A DNA stretch of 11,063 bases from Treponema sp. (GTDB taxonomy: Bacteria; Spirochaetota; Spirochaetia; Treponematales; Breznakiellaceae), in the NCBI GenBank assembly GCA_031273185.1, contig JAISSG010000086.1, forward strand, positions 1 to 11,063. The letters are read 5' to 3'. Position 1 is the first letter of the stretch; each line of letters opens with the position of its first letter. The translations under genes and the position numbers were made by a program. Of the stretch, positions 1 through 5,765 are shown piece by piece. The notes beneath the pieces are model-generated. The model was not told the DNA's origin, did not search any database, and saw nothing but the letters and a program-made list of their open reading frames with translations.

Positions 1-558
1 CTCGTGGACGATGGCTACGATCCCCTCGACTACCGGTATTTTCTGCTGGGCGGGCACTACCGCAGCCAGTTGCAGTTTTCGCAGGCGGGCCTCGACGGGG
101 CAAAAAACGCCCGAAAGTCGCTGATGGACAAACTCAGTGCCCTTTTTTCCAAAGCGGGCGGCACGGCGGCAGGCGTGGAGGCGGCCAGGGGCAATGCCAA
201 CGCCTCGGAATACCTGCACGCCTTTGACACTGCCATCGAGGACGACCTTAACACGCCACGGGCGCTGGCCGAACTGTGGGGGCTGCTGCGGGACGCCGCT
301 CTGGAGCCGGAAATCGCCCTGTCAGCGGCGTTTGACATGGACACGGTGCTGGGGCTGGGCCTGCGCTCATCACTGGAAGCGGCAAAACCGGAGGAATCCG
401 AGGAGGAGCGGCGGGAAATCGAGGAGATTATCGCCAGACGGACAGCGGCAAAGCAGGCAAAGGACTTTGCCACGGCGGATGCGCTGCGGCAGAGCCTGAA
501 AGAGCGGGGCATAGCCCTTGAGGACGGCGCTGGCGGAACGAGCTGGCGCAGGGTATAA
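1..558 (+). CDS. cysS: Cysteinyl-tRNA synthetase, C-terminal part (5' end outside window)
   Basis: This is the last 185 codons of the enzyme that charges tRNA-Cys with cysteine in the cytoplasm. The reading frame is open from base 1, so the gene starts upstream, and the catalytic Rossmann domain (HIGH, KMSKS) is not in the window. What is visible is the typical class I CysS tail. A segment reading RYF-LL-GHYRSQLQFS (about residues 11-27 of the fragment) matches the conserved end of the catalytic core. It is followed by the DALR-type helical domain with a DDLNTPRA motif, and then by the family's C-terminal signature (ARRTAAKQAKDF, ALEDGAGGTSWRR). About 40% of a normal-length protein of roughly 460 residues is present. 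The frame looks intact to its TAA stop. The next gene, an ECF sigma factor, starts 33 bp downstream. From memory, cysS beside an ECF sigma gene also occurs in Treponema pallidum. Confidence 0.97.
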   Translation, partial: LVDDGYDPLDYRYFLLGGHYRSQLQFSQAGLDGAKNARKSLMDKLSALFSKAGGTAAGVEAARGNANASEYLHAFDTAIEDDLNTPRALAELWGLLRDAALEPEIALSAAFDMDTVLGLGLRSSLEAAKPEESEEERREIEEIIARRTAAKQAKDFATADALRQSLKERGIALEDGAGGTSWRRV

Positions 559-587
559 CGGTAGCAGGCTGTAACAATTTGGAGACA

Positions 588-635
588 ATGCTTGTTTTTA
601 GTTGTAGGAGAAAGTGGGGACCAGGTGCCGGGTAA
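588..635 (+). other. Possible 15-codon leader ORF ahead of the sigma factor
   Basis: An ATG at 588-590 follows a GGAG at 581-584 and opens a 15-codon frame ending in TAA at 633-635. That stop lies one base before the ATG at 637, which is in frame with the sigma factor and begins right at its conserved domain (Met-Thr-Glu-Ala-Glu-Phe). If used, this would be a short leader peptide whose termination hands ribosomes to the sigma gene. The GGAG is rather close to the ATG (3 bases between), and an in-frame TTG start at 592 competes for the same ribosome binding site. The arrangement is seen directly, but its function is speculative. Confidence 0.25.
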
Positions 636-1155
636 CATGACCGAGGCTGAGTTCCGGGAACTGTACAATTATGCCTTCCCCATTCTGTACAAGGTGAGCT
701 ACCGTATTACCAATTTGGGCGAGGAAGCCGAGGACCTGTGTCACAATGCGTTCTTTCGCTTGCACGAACGCAACATGGTTTTTCCAAACCATCGGGAGGC
801 TACCTACTGGCTGATTCGGGTGGTAAAGAACGATGCCCTCAATTACGCAAAACGGGAACAGCGCAAGCGCAGGGCATACCAGCGGTTCTTCAAGGAGGAT
901 GTCAGGCAGATGGACACCGGCGAAGGGGAACTTATCAAAAAGGAAACCAAGGAAGAGGTGCAGGATGCCTTGAATAAATTGCCCAAGGGCCTCCGCGAGG
1001 TATTGATCTTAAAAGAAGACATAGGATGGAATTACCGGGAAATTGGAAAGTCGATGGGTATTAGCGAGGGAAATGTAAAAGTACGGGTTTTCAGGGCCAG
1101 GAAGCGGCTTGCCGTTTTGCTGGGCGGGAAAAGCCAGAGCGACTTTGGAAAGTGA
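592..1155 (+). CDS. ECF-type RNA polymerase sigma factor (sigma-70 family, sigma-24/RpoE-like)
   Basis: This alternative sigma factor would direct RNA polymerase to a small set of promoters, probably for envelope functions. It has only the two ECF regions. Sigma-2 spans about residues 20-92, with the EEAEDLCHNAFFRLHE helix that binds core and the -10 element, and then the YWLIRVVKNDALNYAKR segment. Sigma-4 spans about residues 123-176 and carries a helix-turn-helix (REIGKSMGISEGNVKVRVFRARKRL). There is no sigma-1.1 or sigma-3 region. The length (187 aa, or 172 from the inner start) is normal for the family. The start is uncertain. TTG at 592 has GGAG (581-584) seven bases upstream, but the first 15 residues do not resemble the family. 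ATG at 637 begins exactly at the conserved domain but lacks a clear Shine-Dalgarno. The TGA stop is followed after 14 bp by a zinc-finger anti-sigma gene, its probable regulator. The subgroup and target promoters cannot be told from the sequence. Confidence 0.95.
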   Translation: MFLVVGESGDQVPGNMTEAEFRELYNYAFPILYKVSYRITNLGEEAEDLCHNAFFRLHERNMVFPNHREATYWLIRVVKNDALNYAKREQRKRRAYQRFFKEDVRQMDTGEGELIKKETKEEVQDALNKLPKGLREVLILKEDIGWNYREIGKSMGISEGNVKVRVFRARKRLAVLLGGKSQSDFGK

Positions 1156-1162
1156 GGGGAGG
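1156..1162 (+). promoter_or_regulatory. Ribosome binding site that sets the anti-sigma start
   Basis: A strong GGGGAGG lies directly after the sigma factor stop codon and 7 bases before the ATG at 1170. It favours that ATG over the in-frame GTG at 1152, which overlaps the sigma stop and has no comparable site. Confidence 0.7.
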
Positions 1163-1169
1163 CGGCAAA

Positions 1170-1742
1170 ATGGGTGACAGGTGTCCTGATCGTCAACTGC
1201 TTTCGGTTTATTTTGACGGGGAGCTTCCATCCCCCTGGAAGGAAAAAGTAGCGGGCCATGTCGCCGGCTGCCCCTCCTGCACGGAGCGGCTGGCCGGTTT
1301 CGACCGCCTTCGCCAGTCAATCTGCGCTGAGCCGACGGACGGGGAAATCATGGCGGCGCAGGATAAAGTCTGGCAGCAGCTTGGGCTGGGGGCGAGAAAA
1401 GGCGCGCGGGTAGTGCGATTCGGCGGATTGTGGCAGCGGCGCGTTTCCATCCCCCTTCCCGCCGCCGCCGCCGCGGCTTTGCTGCTTGTCGCCCTTGCCG
1501 TATTTTTCGCAATGAAAACGCCAAGCCCGGCGGCAATGCCCGTCATGGCATCGTTTGAGTCGCCGGGCATCATACCCGTCTCGGACATGGAAGACGTGCT
1601 GCAGTATTTGGGCAGCCGCGACAACAGCGACGTGGTGATCATCCGCCTGCCGGAAAGCCGCGACTTTGTCAGCTACGGCGAGCCTGCCATAATCAAGGCC
1701 GCCGATTATAACCGCAGAACGCCGGGAGTGAGAAGGCCATAA
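1170..1742 (+). CDS. Membrane-anchored zinc-finger anti-sigma factor
   Basis: This 190-aa protein probably binds and silences the ECF sigma factor encoded 14 bp upstream. The N-terminal cytoplasmic part carries the H-x3-C-x2-C core of the zinc-binding anti-sigma (ZAS) fold (His30, Cys34, Cys37, in HVAGCPSC), inside the usual context of a short N-terminal helix (LLSVYFDGELP). One hydrophobic segment at about residues 94-115, very rich in Ala, Leu and Val, would span the inner membrane. About 75 residues follow on the periplasmic side (ending DVVIIRLPESRDFVSYGEPAI), which I do not recognise as a known sensor domain. ATG 1170 is chosen for its strong Shine-Dalgarno. The gene directly precedes a secreted protein with one base between stop and start, so it should be co-transcribed with it. 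The anti-sigma role is a firm inference from motif, topology and position. The signal it senses is unknown. Confidence 0.88.
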   Translation: MGDRCPDRQLLSVYFDGELPSPWKEKVAGHVAGCPSCTERLAGFDRLRQSICAEPTDGEIMAAQDKVWQQLGLGARKGARVVRFGGLWQRRVSIPLPAAAAAALLLVALAVFFAMKTPSPAAMPVMASFESPGIIPVSDMEDVLQYLGSRDNSDVVIIRLPESRDFVSYGEPAIIKAADYNRRTPGVRRP

Positions 1743-1743
1743 C

Positions 1744-2280
1744 ATGCGTCGGCTGTGTATCCTTGGATTAATGCTTGCCCTTGCCAGTGCCGCCATCGCG
1801 CCGGCGCAGGAGACAAGCGCCGACTCCCAGCAGCAGGAAACCCCCGAGCCTGCGCCCGATGATTCGGTCATCCGGAACCTGTTTCCCCGGTTTAGGGGAA
1901 GGGCGGTCGTGCTGGAGATAAACGTCCGCGTTTTGGAGCAAAACCAGGAGGATCAGAACCAGACTGTTTCCTGGAACGAGTCCCACCGAAAACCCACGAT
2001 CCCTGGCCGCCCGGTGGGGATCAAGATCGTCGGCTCGAACGTGGTGGTGGCGGCGCAGTTCACGCCGTATATCCGCCGGGGGGCGCAGAAGTTCCTTGTC
2101 GCGCAGGGCCAGGTATGGATGAACGTCCCCGGCCAGGGGATCAGCTACTATACGTCGATGCAGACCATCCCCCTGAAATTCGACGAGCCGATCTACTTTT
2201 TCCCGCTAGGCCCGGCCACGGAAAGCGCCTTAGCCTCCATCGAAGTAACGCTGACCTTGCATCCCTATGAAGAACGCTAA
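1744..2280 (+). CDS. Secreted protein of unknown function in sigma-factor operon
   Basis: I do not recognise this 178-aa protein. It has a clear Sec signal peptide: a positively charged start (MRR), a hydrophobic core through about residue 18, and a plausible cleavage after Ala-Pro-Ala at about residue 21. A short Gln/Glu/Pro-rich acidic linker (about 22-40) follows. The rest alternates hydrophobic and polar residues like a single beta-sandwich (AVVLEINVRV, GIKIVGSNVVVAAQF, FLVAQGQVWMNV, SIEVTLTLHP), so it is probably a periplasmic beta-rich domain. There is no lipobox. The start codon has AGAAGG at 1731-1736, seven bases upstream. It begins one base after the anti-sigma stop, and its own end overlaps the next lipoprotein gene by 14 bp, so the three should be co-translated. 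Its place suggests a periplasmic partner of the anti-sigma factor or of the lipoprotein. That is inference only. Confidence 0.8.
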   Translation: MRRLCILGLMLALASAAIAPAQETSADSQQQETPEPAPDDSVIRNLFPRFRGRAVVLEINVRVLEQNQEDQNQTVSWNESHRKPTIPGRPVGIKIVGSNVVVAAQFTPYIRRGAQKFLVAQGQVWMNVPGQGISYYTSMQTIPLKFDEPIYFFPLGPATESALASIEVTLTLHPYEER

Positions 2281-3889
2281 TGGATCGGCTGCGCTGGCTA
2301 TCCTTGTCCTCCTTGCGGGCTGCCAGCCCAAAACGCCGGTCATCCATTCGATTTACCCGCAAGTTGGCACAATGGGCGAGCCGGTCACCATCACCGGCGC
2401 TTTTTTTGGGAACGAGCGGGAAGAATCGTCCTACGTCACCCTGGCGGGGGCCCAGCCGACCAGCATGTCCTACCTTGGCTGGAAGGACGGCGAGATCACC
2501 TTCCGCGTCCCGGAATTTGGCGAGGCGGGGCTGATCTACGTCCATGTGAAGGGCAAAAAAAGCAACGGGGTGCTTTTCGCAAACCAGGCGACTCTGCCGA
2601 GCAAGGAGCAGGACAGCGAACAAGGCCAGGGGCCAAGGGTCGTCTCGATTACCCCCAATGCCGGGTCAATCGGATCGCTGGTCAGCATAACCGGGAACGG
2701 CTTTGGCAGCTCTCGCGGCACCAGCGGGGTGTTTTTTTCATGGAACGCGGAAATGCCCGCTTCGATACCGACCGAGGCACGGGTTCCCGAATTTGTCGAG
2801 GTGCCGGATTCCGACTATGGCTACGAATTATGGAACGAGCGGGAAATACGGGTGCATGTCCCCGACGGCGCGATAAGCGGCAACATGGAGGTACGCACCG
2901 CGCGGGGAAAATCCTTGCCCATGTATTTTGACGTCGCCAACAGGCCGGGAACCAAAACCTTCCGCGACAAGCGCAGCTACACAATTCACCAGACCGTGAA
3001 CGTGCGGGTTCGGGAGGCGGTGTCGCCTAACACCATGTACCTTTGGGTTCCCCGTCCGGCGGTGTCGGCGGCACAGCGGAACATAGAACTGCTGTCGATG
3101 AGCATGGAGCCGTTTATCGACAGCCACCGGGGCACCAGCCTGTTCAAGCTGGACAACATGGCGACGAACAGCGAGGCGCAGATCAACCTTGCATGGAAGG
3201 TCGAGGTGCACAGCGTCGAAACCACCGTCCGGCCCCAGTCGGTGCGGCAGGGAAATTCGCAGATCAGCGACGCCTACACCCTGAGCAGCCCGCAGCTTCC
3301 TGCAGACGATCCCCGCATAGCAAGCCAGGCCGCCGCGATCATTGGCAGGGAACGCAACCCCTACCTCAAGGCGCAGAGGGTCTACGAATGGATGATAGGC
3401 CAGTTCTTGTTCCACCAGGAGCATGTGGACGGCGATATTTTTGACGCATTGGAAAGCAAGGAGGCCGACCCCTACACGGCGGCGCTTCTGTACTGCACCC
3501 TGCTCCGTGCGGCGGGCATTCCAAGCCTGCCGGTGGCGGGCGTGCTGGTCAGCCGTGACCGCCAGACGATGAACCACTGGTGGGCGGAGTTCTGGATTGA
3601 CGGCTTTGGCTGGATTCCCGTTGACGTTGTGATGGGCGCGGAGGCGGTTCCGCCGCAGTTCAGCACCCACCCCGACCGGGCAAAGTATTACTTCGGCAAT
3701 GTGGACAGCCAGCGCATAGCCTTCTCCCGGGGATTTACCAACCTTTCGCCGATGGACCCACGGGGGCGCACGGTGACGCACAGCCGCTCCTATTCCCTGC
3801 AAAGCCTCTGGGAGGAGGTCGTCAGCGGCATCGACTCCTATTCAAGCCTGTGGGGGAGTATCACAATCACTGGAATGTATGCACAATAG
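2267..3889 (+). CDS. Lipoprotein with two IPT/TIG-like domains and a transglutaminase-like domain
   Basis: This 540-aa protein begins with a lipoprotein signal peptide whose lipobox (LLAGC) puts the modified Cys at residue 19, so it should be membrane-anchored outside the cytoplasm. Two IPT/TIG-like immunoglobulin-fold repeats follow: about residues 25-107 (IHSIYPQVGTMGEPVTITGAFFG) and 124-222 (VVSITPNAGSIGSLVSITGNGFG). A beta-rich region at about 235-322 resembles the N-terminal domain of bacterial transglutaminase-like proteins. A transglutaminase-like core follows at about 350-460, with RAAGIP at 414-419 and HWWAEFWIDGFGWIPVD at 437-453. His437 and Asp453 occupy the usual catalytic positions. 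The nucleophile position, normally Gly-Asp/Glu-Cys about 12 residues before the RAAGIP arginine, reads Asp401-Pro402. The nearest Cys is Cys410. It may therefore be a non-catalytic binding domain. The gene overlaps its neighbours at the 5' end (14 bp) and has a weak Shine-Dalgarno, which fits translational coupling. Confidence 0.88.
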   Translation: MKNANGSAALAILVLLAGCQPKTPVIHSIYPQVGTMGEPVTITGAFFGNEREESSYVTLAGAQPTSMSYLGWKDGEITFRVPEFGEAGLIYVHVKGKKSNGVLFANQATLPSKEQDSEQGQGPRVVSITPNAGSIGSLVSITGNGFGSSRGTSGVFFSWNAEMPASIPTEARVPEFVEVPDSDYGYELWNEREIRVHVPDGAISGNMEVRTARGKSLPMYFDVANRPGTKTFRDKRSYTIHQTVNVRVREAVSPNTMYLWVPRPAVSAAQRNIELLSMSMEPFIDSHRGTSLFKLDNMATNSEAQINLAWKVEVHSVETTVRPQSVRQGNSQISDAYTLSSPQLPADDPRIASQAAAIIGRERNPYLKAQRVYEWMIGQFLFHQEHVDGDIFDALESKEADPYTAALLYCTLLRAAGIPSLPVAGVLVSRDRQTMNHWWAEFWIDGFGWIPVDVVMGAEAVPPQFSTHPDRAKYYFGNVDSQRIAFSRGFTNLSPMDPRGRTVTHSRSYSLQSLWEEVVSGIDSYSSLWGSITITGMYAQ

Positions 3890-3893
3890 GGCT

Positions 3894-4580
3894 ATGGTAA
3901 CGGTAATATCACTGGGCGGCTCAATCGTCGCCCCCGACGGCGTTGACGTGGCTTTTTTGCAGGGCTTCACGGGGGCAATCCGTGAACTTATCGACGCGGA
4001 CCACAGCCGCCGCTTCATCTTTGTCGTAGGCGGCGGCGGGCCTGCCCGCTCATGGCAGGGCGCCTACCGCGAAATCTGCGCCGCCGACGTGCGCAACGAC
4101 GAGGCGGACTGGATCGGCGTTATGGCGACACGGCTGAACGCCCAACTGGTACGGGCGGTCATGGCCGAATGGTGCAGCCAGGACGTGGTGACCGATCCCA
4201 CCCGGGCAGAGCCTATTGCCGGAAAGGTGCTGGTGGCGGCGGGCTGGAAGCCGGGCTTCTCGTCGGACAACGACGCGGTGCTCCTTGCCGAGCGTTTTGG
4301 CGCAAAAACGGTGATCAACCTGTCCAACATCGAGAAGGTTTACACCGCCGATCCCAAAAAAGACCCCGGCGCACGGCCTCTGGACCGCATTTCATGGGCG
4401 GAATTCCGGGCAATGGTGGGCGACGAGTGGGTTCCGGGCAAAAACGTCCCGTTTGACCCAGTGGCAAGCCGCCACGCGCAAAACGCCGGGATACAGGTAA
4501 TCTGCGCCGCCGGAAAGGACCTCGCAAACCTCAAAAAAATCATCCAAGGCGAGGATTTTACCGGTACCACCATCGGCTGA
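3894..4580 (+). CDS. pyrH: UMP kinase, archaeal-type
   Basis: This cytoplasmic enzyme would phosphorylate UMP to UDP with ATP in pyrimidine nucleotide synthesis. The 228-aa protein has the amino acid kinase fold: VTVISLGGSIVAPD at the N-terminus (phosphate loop), VVGGGGPARSWQ at about 44-55, DWIGVMATRLNAQLV at 72-86, GWKPGFSSDNDAVLLAE at 117-133, the nucleotide-binding IEKVYTADPKKDPGA at 146-160, and NVPFDPVASRHAQNAGI at 184-200, ending in GTTIG. The order and spacing fit the archaeal-type UMP kinase family (short, about 225 residues) better than the classical bacterial PyrH of E. coli. From memory, spirochaetes carry this type. ATG 3894 is chosen because family members start just before the first beta strand. 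An in-frame ATG at 3879 would add five residues and overlap the lipoprotein gene by 11 bp, so the start remains open. It closes the sigma-factor gene run, with no evident functional link to envelope genes. Confidence 0.93.
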   Translation: MVTVISLGGSIVAPDGVDVAFLQGFTGAIRELIDADHSRRFIFVVGGGGPARSWQGAYREICAADVRNDEADWIGVMATRLNAQLVRAVMAEWCSQDVVTDPTRAEPIAGKVLVAAGWKPGFSSDNDAVLLAERFGAKTVINLSNIEKVYTADPKKDPGARPLDRISWAEFRAMVGDEWVPGKNVPFDPVASRHAQNAGIQVICAAGKDLANLKKIIQGEDFTGTTIG

Positions 4581-4596
4581 GTTATCCTGCCTTGCC

Positions 4597-4625
4597 TTGT
4601 TTTTTCCGCAAAAACGGCTTATACT
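4597..4625 (+). promoter_or_regulatory. Sigma-70-type promoter for the outer-membrane protein / phosphofructokinase operon
   Basis: A -35 box TTGTTT (4597-4602; 3 of 6 to consensus) and a -10 box TATACT (4620-4625; 5 of 6) are separated by exactly 17 bases. They lie in the only sizeable intergenic gap (4581-4639), which is visibly richer in A and T than its surroundings. Transcription would start near 4631-4633, only about 8 bases before the ATG at 4640, so the mRNA leader would be very short. Confidence 0.5.
4599..4615. repeat. Perfect inverted repeat between -35 and -10
   Basis: GTTTTT (4599-4604) and AAAAAC (4610-4615) are exact reverse complements around a 5-base centre. The dyad fills most of the promoter spacer. 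It could be an operator or simply an A/T-rich spacer. Six A/T-rich base pairs are not strong evidence alone. Confidence 0.3.
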
Positions 4626-4639
4626 TCTACAATAAGGAT

Positions 4640-5755
4640 ATGGCGACAACAAATAGCAAAAAGGCTCACGGCCTAAACAAAAAGCATTTTTTTTGCCTGC
4701 TGTTTATTTTGCTGGGCCCCTGGCTTTATGCGCAAACTGCCGCGAAAACGCCCGTGGCGTTCATTCCTTTTTGGGGCGACGACCCGGGCATTGTCCAGGG
4801 GTTTGGAAACGAGGTTTACATTGGCATAAGAGCCCTGGAAGGGTTCACCCCCATTCGGATTGACATGACCAACGTGCCTCCTGACGTCCCCCCCGGGGGC
4901 TTTCCCCCCTATGTTTGCCCAAGCCCTTCAACGACCAGGGAATCCCCTTACGCCATTACCGGCGAAGCCACCCTGGACAAGAGAACCGGCCAGTGGCGCC
5001 TGCGCCTGAATCTGTGGCGAATGTCCGACAACCGGCTTATCATCAGCGACGAGCTTACCGCCGCTGATCAGGAGGACTGCCGGAATATCCTGCCGAGCAT
5101 ACTGACCTGGATGTTCTCCTGGGCAAAGGAGGAAGAATCTGCCCAGACGATCAAACAGATACAGATCGTCTACTTTACGCCAACCGAGCCGCCCAAATGG
5201 CTGTACCTGGGTTTGCGGGGAGGCGGATCAATGCGGATATATTCAGACCAGAAAGGCATGGATTCCGATCAAAGCATCTTTTACGACAATTTCCATTTTG
5301 CGTTTCATGCCAACCTCCAGTTTTTATCTTTCCTCGGCATTCAGCTTGAAGCGATTTACACCCACATACTGGGCGATTCCCACACGCCGAACAATGACCA
5401 AAGGCTTGAATCGTCGTCATTTATCTTCCCCTTCATGCTCAGGGCATCGTACCGGCTGGGGAGCATTTCCCTTGCGGCGTTTGGGGGCGGGTATTATTGG
5501 GTGCCTATTGGGGAGATAACCAACAGTGTCACCAAGAGCCCCTACGTCCCTTACAAAGGCGAGGTGCTTCTTGGCTATGTCGCCGGAATCATGTTTGGCA
5601 ACAAGGTTGGGCCCGGTTATCTCTATTTTGATATTCGGTGGGCTTCAGATTTTTCAGATCACGGGAACGTTAATGACTCAGGCAAAGGTTTCCACAGAAA
5701 TATGTTTAGCGTAGGTCTTGGCTACGAATTAGGCCTAATAGCAAAAAAAAGATGA
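4640..5755 (+). CDS. Secreted two-domain protein with probable C-terminal outer-membrane beta-barrel
   Basis: I do not recognise a named family for this 371-aa protein. An N-terminal signal peptide is clear: basic residues (NKK), a hydrophobic core [14 protein letters not shown] at 17-30, and cleavage near Ala-Gln (31-32). A globular periplasmic domain follows (about 35-175, starting [13 protein letters not shown]), vaguely like the small alpha/beta domains that precede barrels in other treponemal proteins. From about residue 187 to the end, alternating aromatic/glycine strands ([97 protein letters not shown]) look like an 8-strand OmpA/OmpW-size barrel. It lacks the usual terminal Phe, ending instead in a basic AKKR. 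ATG 4640 is chosen because it lies just downstream of the promoter and directly precedes the signal peptide. The in-frame TTG at 4592 is upstream of the -10 box. AAGGA at 4634-4638 is too close to be an ideal Shine-Dalgarno. Confidence 0.8.
   Translation: MATTNSKKAHGLNKKHFFCLLFILLGPWLYAQTAAKTPVAFIPFWGDDPGIVQGFGNEVYIGIRALEGFTPIRIDMTNVPPDVPPGGFPPYVCPSPSTTRESPYAITGEATLDKRTGQWRLRLNLWRMSDNRLIISDELTAADQEDCRNILPSILTWMFSWAKEEESAQTIKQIQIVYFTPTEPPKWLYLGLRGGGSMRIYSDQKGMDSDQSIFYDNFHFAFHANLQFLSFLGIQLEAIYTHILGDSHTPNNDQRLESSSFIFPFMLRASYRLGSISLAAFGGGYYWVPIGEITNSVTKSPYVPYKGEVLLGYVAGIMFGNKVGPGYLYFDIRWASDFSDHGNVNDSGKGFHRNMFSVGLGYELGLIAKKR
4687..4694 (+). repeat. T8 homopolymer inside the signal-peptide codons
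   Basis: Eight consecutive T residues cover His16 to Cys19 of the outer-membrane protein gene. Slippage by one base would shift the frame before the mature protein begins, so it could switch expression. The tract is short and may simply reflect two Phe codons. Confidence 0.4.
4888..4909 (+). repeat. C7-G5 and C6 homopolymer cluster in the surface-protein gene
   Basis: Seven C (4888-4894), five G (4895-4899), a CTTT spacer and six C (4904-4909) encode a Pro-Pro-Gly-Gly-Phe-Pro-Pro stretch. G5 and the following C5 can also pair as a 5-bp hairpin with a 4-base loop. C/G runs of this length can slip during replication. Confidence 0.45.
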
Positions 5756-5760
5756 GGAGA
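5754..5760 (+). promoter_or_regulatory. Ribosome binding site of the phosphofructokinase gene
   Basis: GAGGAGA overlaps the stop codon of the upstream gene and lies 5 bases before ATG 5766. It fixes that start and makes translational coupling likely. Confidence 0.75.
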
Positions 5761-5765
5761 AGAAT

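Noticed and set aside
535..559. GGAAC (535-539) with TATAAC downstream, as an autoregulated ECF promoter
   Set aside because: The GGAAC encodes the conserved Gly-Thr of the CysS tail, and the downstream element does not match a usual ECF -10. It is probably coincidence.
57..668. 203-codon open frame on the - strand over cysS
   Set aside because: It is a shadow of the well-supported cysS frame in GC-rich DNA. Its translation is Ser/Arg/Ala-rich without domain signatures.
2828..3802. 324-codon open frame on the - strand
   Set aside because: It is antisense to the TIG/transglutaminase-like lipoprotein. It is rich in Arg, His and Val with no recognisable motif, as expected for a GC-rich shadow frame.
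4592..4639. TTG start at 4592 for the barrel protein
   Set aside because: It lies upstream of the -10 box, has no Shine-Dalgarno, and would place 16 unrelated residues before the signal peptide.
4895..4908. GGGGG-CTTT-CCCCC hairpin as a terminator
   Set aside because: It lies inside a coding region, the stem is 5 bp, and no T run follows.
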